A stretch of DNA of 64,000 bases from an uncultured Lachnospiraceae bacterium (GTDB lineage Bacteria; Bacillota; Clostridia; Lachnospirales; Lachnospiraceae), in contig CAJUJM010000061.1 in assembly GCA_910586755.1 (NCBI GenBank), positions 50,233-114,232 of the forward strand. Reading direction: 5' to 3'. Of this stretch, positions 52,155-58,188 are shown one piece after another; positions within the stretch are counted from its first letter, which is position 1, and every line of letters starts with the position of its first letter. Below the pieces are notes generated by a model that was given only the letters and a program-made list of their open reading frames with translations, searched no databases and was not told the DNA's origin. Made by a program: the position numbers and the translations under genes.

Positions 52155-52633
52155 ACAAGCTCCTTCCCTTCAAAATGCAAGTATTGTAGAGATTTCTTCG
52201 TTGCAAATACCATTTGGTTGAACAGTTTCCGAATTTTGAGTGCAGTCAACGTCTGCTCTTTATTCAATACACCAGTCATATACAAGGTGATAGTACGGTA
52301 CACATCATCGTTAGCAACTGCACCATAAATCATGTCGTATTGTTGCCCTTGGTAGGAACCTTGACGATTTGCTGCTACAAAATCTAACCATGCTTCATTG
52401 GGACTATCAAATCGAAGCAGGCTACACTCCTGAAATGCCACTGTTTCATCAATCGAATAAATATTCAGAGTAGCTTCACCAGTTTTACGTCGTTCTGTAA
52501 GTTTACTGGCAAAATTCACGGCCTGATCGTAGTTGGTAGTGGTATAGAAACCGAAGCCGAAATCCAAATAGCGATTTTGTTTTATGGACTTCGGATGGTC
52601 TACAGTCACATTACTTCCGTGGTACAAAATCAT
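52151..52633 (-). CDS. DUF3990 putative ADP-ribosyltransferase-fold protein
   Basis: 160 residues. ILYHGSN at the start (His5), DFGFGFYTTTNYDQA at about 25-40 and QYDMIYGAVANDDVYRTI later match DUF3990, a family related to ADP-ribosyltransferases by its H-Y-type pocket. No signal peptide. First gene of a three-gene unit with two small proteins, in the style of toxin-antitoxin modules. Toxic action and target are inferred, not shown. Confidence 0.75.
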   Translation of the reverse strand: MILYHGSNVTVDHPKSIKQNRYLDFGFGFYTTTNYDQAVNFASKLTERRKTGEATLNIYSIDETVAFQECSLLRFDSPNEAWLDFVAANRQGSYQGQQYDMIYGAVANDDVYRTITLYMTGVLNKEQTLTALKIRKLFNQMVFATKKSLQYLHFEGKELV

Positions 52634-52688
52634 ACAAGTACCTTCCCTTTCGATTATTGCTTCGCTTTAATAAATTCCAATTGTGTTT

Positions 52689-53138
52689 TTATAATTTTTG
52701 AATTTCTTTCAACGCTTTTTGAATATCCTTATAAATTAATGGCTGCATACTATCATCGTACACAGTTATATCTGCTTTACTAAGTGCAGAAAGAATATCA
52801 TTTTTTAATTCAGGCTTATACTTTGCAACAACCGGCAACAACTTGATACATTGTCTTGCCGTAATGGGTTTAACATCTGTAATGTGTTTTAAATATTTAT
52901 CAATGATTTCATCAATCTTGTAATCTTTATCCCATTTTGCATTACAGGCAAGCAGAGTAAGCCCTCTTGTGCGAATATATGAATTATCACTATCAAGCAT
53001 ATCGCTTAGTCTATCCATATATAAATAAATGCAATCTGTTTCTTCACTTTCTTTTTGCAATTCCTGTAATGCCTTGTATGCAATATTATTATTTTTATCG
53101 AACAATAGTTCAAATGTTTCTGCTATATTAAATGACAC
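52689..53138 (-). CDS. HEAT-repeat-like small protein
   Basis: 149 residues from GTG 53138, which has AGGAGG five bases upstream; the longer frame opens with TTG at 53162 and has no such site. All helical, with repeat-like segments (YIRTRGLTLLACNAKWD, then ITARQCIKLLPVVAKYKPEL) suggesting a short alpha-solenoid. No catalytic residues are evident. AT-rich, beside the DUF3990 module and an unrecognised gene. Function unknown. Confidence 0.65.
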   Translation of the reverse strand: MSFNIAETFELLFDKNNNIAYKALQELQKESEETDCIYLYMDRLSDMLDSDNSYIRTRGLTLLACNAKWDKDYKIDEIIDKYLKHITDVKPITARQCIKLLPVVAKYKPELKNDILSALSKADITVYDDSMQPLIYKDIQKALKEIQKL

Positions 53139-53228
53139 TATATCCTCCTCCGCAAATTCCAATTTTTCTCCCGCTCACCTTCTGTCAAACATAAAGTTAG
53201 AAATTCTAATCTGTTACTGATTTGAAAA

Positions 53229-53861
53229 TCAATTCAAATAACGAACCGACAATTCCTGCACCGCTAATGCCGGTCCCTGATCATAGTATTCATTAGGATA
53301 CTCTTTTTCCATTCTTTTTGCTTCTCCCATTAAAAACGGAATCATGCTTGCATCTCCACGAAAGCCAATAACAAGACAAAGCATAGATTTTAAGTATTCA
53401 CTCTGAAACTGTGAGTATGTCTCAATAATCCAATCACAACAATTAATTTTGCTCTTCATAAAGAAATGTAATGCGTTTTCAATAAAGATATCTTGTTTGT
53501 TACGTATGCATTTTTCCTTTATCATTGGAAAAAGTTCTGATTCATATTCCATTATTTTTTCTCTTAGCAAGCTCCTGTTAGAACCAGACATTTCTTTCCG
53601 CATCAGCTTTAACAATTTATCTGGTTCTACCGTTTCTGTAATTTCTTTTTCCAATTCCAAATCTGCTGTTGTCTTAGGACACCTTGCATTTGCAAATTCA
53701 ATTGCCATTTGGCTTACTTCACCATGTAGATATATAGAATATTCAAACTTGGCCGCTGAGAACTCTACATCTCGATGGGTATCCAGGAATTTCTTCACTT
53801 CATTTTTTATGCGTCTGTCTTTCTTTCCATTTATAAAATTATATTCTTCTCTCATGGCCAT
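53229..53861 (-). CDS. Hypothetical helical protein
   Basis: 210 residues, not recognised. Charged and helical throughout, without membrane segments or a signal. The start may be 53861 or 53855; the AAAGAAG site is weak. It is AT-rich and lies about 100 bases downstream of a promoter-like block (53944-53989) that is repeated before the AlbA-type gene at 56616. Function unknown. Confidence 0.55.
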   Translation of the reverse strand: MAMREEYNFINGKKDRRIKNEVKKFLDTHRDVEFSAAKFEYSIYLHGEVSQMAIEFANARCPKTTADLELEKEITETVEPDKLLKLMRKEMSGSNRSLLREKIMEYESELFPMIKEKCIRNKQDIFIENALHFFMKSKINCCDWIIETYSQFQSEYLKSMLCLVIGFRGDASMIPFLMGEAKRMEKEYPNEYYDQGPALAVQELSVRYLN

Positions 53862-53943
53862 CTTCTTTCACAAGACATATTTTCTGATTTTACTGCTTTT
53901 TCCGTTGGAAAAGTGATTGCACACTATTTTAGACAGCAACTCT

Positions 53944-53989
53944 CATTAACTTACCCCCATTATTGTACCAGATATTCTACTGAATACAA
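53944..53989 (-). promoter_or_regulatory. Promoter/operator block, copy 1
   Basis: Minus-strand TTGTAT (53989-53984), 16 bases, TACAAT (53967-53962), followed by GGGGTAAGTTAATG. The same layout with the same 16-base spacing recurs at 56648-56718. Confidence 0.65.
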
Positions 53990-54030
53990 GGGGTCCACAA
54001 AAATAAAATAGGTCAGAAAAAAGAACGATA

Positions 54031-54070
54031 AAAACAGGGCGCAGATAATTGCTGCATCATCTGCGCCCTG
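54031..54070 (-). terminator. Terminator after the cell-wall-binding gene remnant
   Basis: CAGGGCGCAGAT pairs with ATCTGCGCCCTG over 12 bases; on the minus strand TTTTT follows. Confidence 0.9.
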
Positions 54071-54167
54071 AACGGATCGGTTATGCTGTTATTCAAGACT
54101 CTGTCCCATAAGGGCAGGGATAAGTCAAAAGGGACGTTTACATATAGATGGCTTTCATAAAACCACC

Positions 54168-54490
54168 CTATTTTCTGGCTCCGTCCGGGCCAATAGTGTA
54201 ACCGTCAATGGTGGCATTAACCGCCATTACGCCGTTTGCGTTAAAGTAGTACCACTTGCCGCCAATCTCTTTCCAGCCGCTGGCAAACATCCAGCCGGTA
54301 TTGTCCAGCCAGTACCATTTCTCGCCGTCTTGCAGCCAGCCGGCGGCGGGTTTGCCGTTTTTTATGTACTGCCAGGAACCGCTGTGGTTCTGCCCCCAGC
54401 CCTGGGCGGTCTGAGGGTCAATGACGATCTCTGCAAACCGCCGCAGAACAGTAGCGGCCTCTGCGCGGGTGACAGTTCCCTGCGGGTCAA
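54168..54490 (-). pseudogene. C-terminal remnant of an SLH/cell-wall-binding protein
   Basis: In the frame ending with TAG at 54168-54170 the DNA encodes VTRAEAATVLRRFAEIV, the end of an S-layer homology domain. About 65 residues of tryptophan- and glycine-rich cell-wall-binding repeats follow (GWLQDGEKWYWLD, GWKEIGGKWYYFNANG). The 5' part is missing: upstream of about 54490 the DNA switches to a relaxase gene in another frame. The sharp change shows a deletion or recombination joint. Confidence 0.8.
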
Positions 54491-54772
54491 GTTAGCTTCT
54501 TCCGGTGTAATCTCGCCGGGGACAAAGGACTGGCGGACATGGTAGGCCAGCACATCGTCCGCTCCCCGTACCCGCCCAGTGGTGGAAATGTACTCCCGTT
54601 TTGCCAGCAGAAACTCGGCATCGGCTACCCGGCTGTCACACGCAAAGCCGGTGACGAGCCTGCCGTTATCTGTCTTTTGCGGGTTGGATACATAGTCGAT
54701 AATGTCGCTGACCGCCTTGCTTTCGGTGCGGCCTTTGCCAATGTACAGCGGCATGATGCGTGTGGTTGCCAT
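54362..54772 (-). pseudogene. Truncated relaxase (MobA/VirD2 type), N-terminal 95 residues
   Basis: From ATG 54772, preceded by GAGGAGG, about 95 residues match the start of relaxases of mobile elements in Firmicutes: MATTRIMPLYIGKGRTESKA, SDIIDYVSNPQKTD and VRQSFVPGEITPEEAN. At about 54490 the sequence breaks before the HUH motif (HxDxxHxH), and the frame runs on without meaning into the cell-wall-binding remnant until a stop at 54362. It cannot be an active relaxase. It is the remains of an integrated mobile element. Confidence 0.85.
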
Positions 54773-54827
54773 GATGGAATCCTCCTCTCAAAAAAATAAG
54801 GACAGCTACATGAGAGCTGTCCTTCGG

Positions 54828-55100
54828 TCAATCCGGTTTCTCGATATTTTGTTGTGCTTTTAGCTCTGCTGTTTTCTGTGCGTAAACCCGTATCTGGCGC
54901 ATAATGAAAGAGAGCTTTCGCAGGTTGACCATGCAGACCCATTCCAGGTAGTCCACGCGCCCAAACCTCCAGTCCTCATATTTTTGTTTCGGCAGAACGC
55001 CAACTTCCATCAGCACATCCACTGGAGCCGCATACCCCCGCCGCTTGCATTGGTGATAGACAGCTGAATGTACTTTTCCAATCAGTTCTTTGTCATTCAT
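54828..55100 (-). CDS. Small protein of the mobile-element module
   Basis: 90 residues. The pattern KELIGKVHSAVYHQCKRRGY, then APVDVLMEVGVLPKQKYEDWRFGRVDYLE, is like small proteins that precede relaxase genes in Clostridia elements. It may bind DNA. It overlaps the AlbA-type gene upstream by eight bases and lies 55 bases before the truncated relaxase. Function not known. Confidence 0.7.
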   Translation of the reverse strand: MNDKELIGKVHSAVYHQCKRRGYAAPVDVLMEVGVLPKQKYEDWRFGRVDYLEWVCMVNLRKLSFIMRQIRVYAQKTAELKAQQNIEKPD

Positions 55101-56616
55101 TTCCGTATTCCTTTAGAAGATACAATTTCTGATTTCTGGAACGCACTTTCTCCGGCTCTGAATACTGAACTATTCCTTCTGACATCAGTTCTTTTAATGC
55201 TTTAGACAGGGTGGAAGTTACTTTCGTATAACCAAGTTCGGACGCCAGCTCCGAAGTGGAAAGATTTCCGTTTTCCGCCAAAGCAGCCACCACAAGGTCT
55301 TTCAGTTCCGGCAAACTGCGGCGCTGCTTTTTCTTTGGGGCAACAGCAGTTTCCGGCATAAGGAATTTCTTATGAATGGGCAGAACCACCGTAAAATAAG
55401 TCCTGTCCTCATCTGTTTCAAATAATGGCATATCCGATCCGTTTGCTTCCATAGCATGGAGAATTGTGGGGATTCCGGTATTGCGCCCTTCCACCAATTT
55501 CAATTCCTTTAGAAAATCTCCAATCCGCCGGTTCCGATAGCGCCGGGAAATCAGGCGGCGGTTCATTAAATCATGATTGCTGATCGTGCGGTCCGGTCCC
55601 GGCAGGCTGGTAATTTCCATCCGGTCCGGCGTGACAGTAACCGTGACCGGTTCTCCGATTTGATAGGACTTGTGGTAGATGGCATTGGACAGGCTTTCTT
55701 CCACTGCCGCATATGGCAGGTTAAAAATGCGTACTGCTTCTGCCTGGTTGGGAAGTTTGATTACTTTCTCTTTAATGATGTAGTTTTTAATATAGCTGAG
55801 CGCATCCCGCAGCTGGCGATCAAGAGGACCCGCAAAAATTTTTTCCGTCATTCCAATGCCGGTTGGGTCGGGCTTATCTACCACCTCAATCCGGGCATAC
55901 GGGAAAAAATCATCCGGGCGCTCATTGAAGAACATCAGCCCTACATTCAACGGCCTTTTCCATTCCGAAGGCCCGCCAATCAGGCGCATGGAAGCCGCAG
56001 TTTCCGTAACCGGCTGGTTAAGCGAGCGTTCATACAGATCACTCTTTACCGCATAAAGGAATTCCGAAATCAGACTTGACTTCAAATCCTCTGGTCTGGC
56101 TGCCGGATTGGGGCGGTCATCATAGGGCTGGTTATTCGCCAGCATAAACAGCTCTTTTTCCTCCAGCTGGTTTGCCCGGATGCTGTTGGACATTTTTCGG
56201 ATATAGTAAACCTTTTCTGATTTTGCAGCTTTTTCTGTTGGGAAAGCGATGGGACACTTATAAGGCCGGTCAGCTCCGCCCGGTATCCATAAAACGATGA
56301 TCTCTTTTCCTTCATAAGAAGCCTGCTCTACAATCGGAATATAGCGCGGCTCAATCAGATTACATTTTTGCAGCAATTCTTTATTGATCCGGTCAATGGA
56401 ACTTTTGCTTAAACCTTTGAACGGGAGCTTCGGCATTCCATCTTCTTCCTCAATTCCAATAATGATGTAGCCGCCGCCCCAGTTGTCAATATCATTTGCG
56501 AAAGCACAAATAGAGTGCAAAATTGGTTCAGGATTCCAGTCGCCCTTATATTCAATACGCCCGCTCTCAATCACACGCCGGTTAATTAAGTCGGATACAT
56601 TGATTGGCAGTGCCAT
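55093..56616 (-). CDS. AlbA/Schlafen-type DNA-binding and ATP-binding regulator
   Basis: 507 residues from ATG 56616, with GGAGG five bases upstream; the frame could extend to 56643 but without a site. The N-terminal AlbA_2/SLFN domain has ESGRIEYKGDW and GGGYIIIGIEE. A GHKL-like ATP-binding segment follows (VEESLSNAIYHKSY). The C-terminus holds a winged helix (TSELASELGYTKVTSTLSKAL). Proteins like this control or assist mobile elements. Repeated motifs in its promoter suggest that it regulates itself. Confidence 0.82.
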   Translation of the reverse strand: MALPINVSDLINRRVIESGRIEYKGDWNPEPILHSICAFANDIDNWGGGYIIIGIEEEDGMPKLPFKGLSKSSIDRINKELLQKCNLIEPRYIPIVEQASYEGKEIIVLWIPGGADRPYKCPIAFPTEKAAKSEKVYYIRKMSNSIRANQLEEKELFMLANNQPYDDRPNPAARPEDLKSSLISEFLYAVKSDLYERSLNQPVTETAASMRLIGGPSEWKRPLNVGLMFFNERPDDFFPYARIEVVDKPDPTGIGMTEKIFAGPLDRQLRDALSYIKNYIIKEKVIKLPNQAEAVRIFNLPYAAVEESLSNAIYHKSYQIGEPVTVTVTPDRMEITSLPGPDRTISNHDLMNRRLISRRYRNRRIGDFLKELKLVEGRNTGIPTILHAMEANGSDMPLFETDEDRTYFTVVLPIHKKFLMPETAVAPKKKQRRSLPELKDLVVAALAENGNLSTSELASELGYTKVTSTLSKALKELMSEGIVQYSEPEKVRSRNQKLYLLKEYGNE

Positions 56617-56647
56617 AATAACCTCCTGACAGATGTGGAACATCCTC

Positions 56648-56718
56648 CATTAACTTACCCCACTAACATCCCCCATTAACTTACCCCTTTATTGTATCAG
56701 ATATTCTGGCAAAAGCAA
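56648..56718 (-). promoter_or_regulatory. Promoter with repeated operator before the AlbA-type gene
   Basis: Minus-strand TTGCTT (56718-56713), 16 bases, TACAAT (56696-56691). Downstream are two copies of GGGGTAAGTTAATGG, spaced 26 bases apart, with a partial GGATGTTAGTGG between. Confidence 0.7.
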
Positions 56719-56762
56719 GGGATACGAAAAAGATCAAATTAGGAAGTGCTGAAAATGGTCAA

Positions 56763-57110
56763 TCAAGGCTTGCCCCAATTCGCCCTCATACACAGCGATT
56801 TATCCTGACTTGCTAAAATGCGCTGGTAGTACATGGTGTTGATCTGCCGTTCCAGTTGCCGGACGCGCCACGCAGATTTTGCACATTCTTCTGCATAGAA
56901 AGTCCTTGCCAGTTCATCCTGAACATGCATCAAAAGCCGATAATAGGACTAACTCAAGCAATAGAACTGACGCATCGCCCGAAGATTACAGACAGTAAAG
57001 CCCTTTCCAAACTCAATAGGCAGCTGTTCAGATAAATAATCCAGAAGTTTTTCCACACTTGGTCCGGTCAGGAGAGCTTGGAAAGCTGGGTCAGTATCTT
57101 CTGCACACCG
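56763..57110 (-). pseudogene. YhcG (DUF1016) nuclease gene remnant
   Basis: One frame reads LDYLSEQLPIEFGKGFTV, then an in-frame TAG at 56949-56951, then YRLLMHVQDELARTFYAEE and RQLERQINTMYYQRILASQ, to a TGA at 56763. This follows the DUF1016/YhcG PD-(D/E)XK nuclease family, but the part between FY and YRLL is deleted and the catalytic C-terminal domain is absent. No start with a ribosome site was found. Confidence 0.8.
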
Positions 57111-57136
57111 TCCCAAAGCTGTTCCTGCCGCTGTAT

Positions 57137-57170
57137 AAGAAAACCCCGGAAAACCTTGATTTTCCGGGGT
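57137..57170 (-). terminator. Terminator of the rplM-rpsI operon
   Basis: ACCCCGGAAAA pairs with TTTTCCGGGGT, followed on the minus strand by TTTTCTTAT. Confidence 0.9.
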
Positions 57171-57204
57171 CTTTGAGCAATTTTGATACAGTCCCGCCAG
57201 CCGA

Positions 57205-57597
57205 TTAACGCTTGCTGAACTGCGGAGCGCGACGAGCCGCTTTGAGGCCGTACTTCTTTCTCTCTTTCATTCTCGGGTCTCTGGTCAAGTAACCTGCCTT
57301 CTTTAAGATAGGCCGGTAATCTGCGTCTGCATGAAGCAGGGCCCTGGAAATACCGTGGCGGATAGCGCCTGCCTGTCCGGAGAAGCCGCCGCCGCGAACA
57401 TTTACTAATACATCGAATTTATCAGTGGTCTCAGTTGCAACCAGGGGCTGACGAACAATGAGCTTTAAGGTTTCCAGACCTAAATACTCGTCGATATCTC
57501 TCTTATTAATAGTAATCTTACCGGTTCCCGGTACTAAATATACTCTAGCGATGGATTTTTTTCTTCTGCCAGTTCCGTAAAATTTTGCGTTAGCCAT
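57205..57597 (-). CDS. rpsI: 30S ribosomal protein S9
   Basis: 130 residues. The start YGTGRRKKSIARVYL and the C-terminal tail RRAPQFSKR, which reaches the P-site tRNA, are both intact. GGAGG is seven bases before the ATG. Follows rplM by 28 bases. Confidence 0.98.
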   Translation of the reverse strand: MANAKFYGTGRRKKSIARVYLVPGTGKITINKRDIDEYLGLETLKLIVRQPLVATETTDKFDVLVNVRGGGFSGQAGAIRHGISRALLHADADYRPILKKAGYLTRDPRMKERKKYGLKAARRAPQFSKR

Positions 57598-57625
57598 TGC
57601 AATTTCCTCCTTCCAAATCTTCTAA

Positions 57626-58054
57626 TTAGAATGTTAAAACTTCTGGTTTCTGCGCTGCCTGCTGGTGATCCGGGCCTGCGTATACATGAAGCTTATCTAA
57701 CATGCTTCTTCCCAGAGGTCCCTTTGGAAGCATACCCTTGACTGCTAACTCTACTACTTTCTCCGGCTTCTTAGCCATCATTTCACGCAGGGTGGTTTCC
57801 TTCATACCGCCTACGTACTCGGAGTGATGATAATAAATCTTCTGATCTAACTTCTTACCGGTTACTTTTACCTTCTCTGCATTTACAACGATTACATAAT
57901 CGCCGCAATCCATATGAGGGGTAAAAATCGGCTTATTTTTGCCTCTTAAAACCTTAGCAATCTCAGATGCTAAACGGCCTAATGTATATCCGGTAGCGTC
58001 AACTACGTACCATTTTCTTTCAATTGTTGCTGGACTAGCCATAAAACTCTTCAT
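57626..58054 (-). CDS. rplM: 50S ribosomal protein L13
   Basis: 142 residues. Motifs WYVVDATGYTLGRLASEIAKVLRGK and GMLPKGPLGRSMLDKLHVYAG are typical. CAGGAGG precedes the ATG. First gene of the rplM-rpsI operon, with a strong promoter and a roughly 105-base leader. Confidence 0.98.
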   Translation of the reverse strand: MKSFMASPATIERKWYVVDATGYTLGRLASEIAKVLRGKNKPIFTPHMDCGDYVIVVNAEKVKVTGKKLDQKIYYHHSEYVGGMKETTLREMMAKKPEKVVELAVKGMLPKGPLGRSMLDKLHVYAGPDHQQAAQKPEVLTF

Positions 58055-58155
58055 TGGTTGACCTCCTGTTAACTTCGCTCAAAATATCTGAAACATTTAT
58101 CGCAAAATGCCTGCTCCGGGGCTTTGGTCAAGCATTTTCTCGCAACGTCACAGTT
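58055..58155 (-). promoter_or_regulatory. Long rplM leader, candidate L13 autoregulatory RNA
   Basis: The leader carries a hairpin AAAATGC/GCATTTT with a purine-rich top, close to the coding start. L13 leaders in Firmicutes are known to be controlled by the protein. Only general agreement is claimed; no covariance model was run. Confidence 0.45.
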
Positions 58156-58159
58156 ATAC

Positions 58160-58188
58160 ATTATATAATAGACCTTCTGGCATGTCAA
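58160..58188 (-). promoter_or_regulatory. rplM promoter
   Basis: TTGACA (58188-58183) and TATAAT (58165-58160), 17 bases apart, a consensus match. The TGA inside the -35 box is also the stop codon of the upstream TPR gene. Confidence 0.93.

Noticed and set aside
54625..54942. Minus-strand frame of 105 codons between the small mobile-element gene and the relaxase
   Set aside because: Covers the end of one real gene and the start of another in a third frame; it has no site and no recognisable content.
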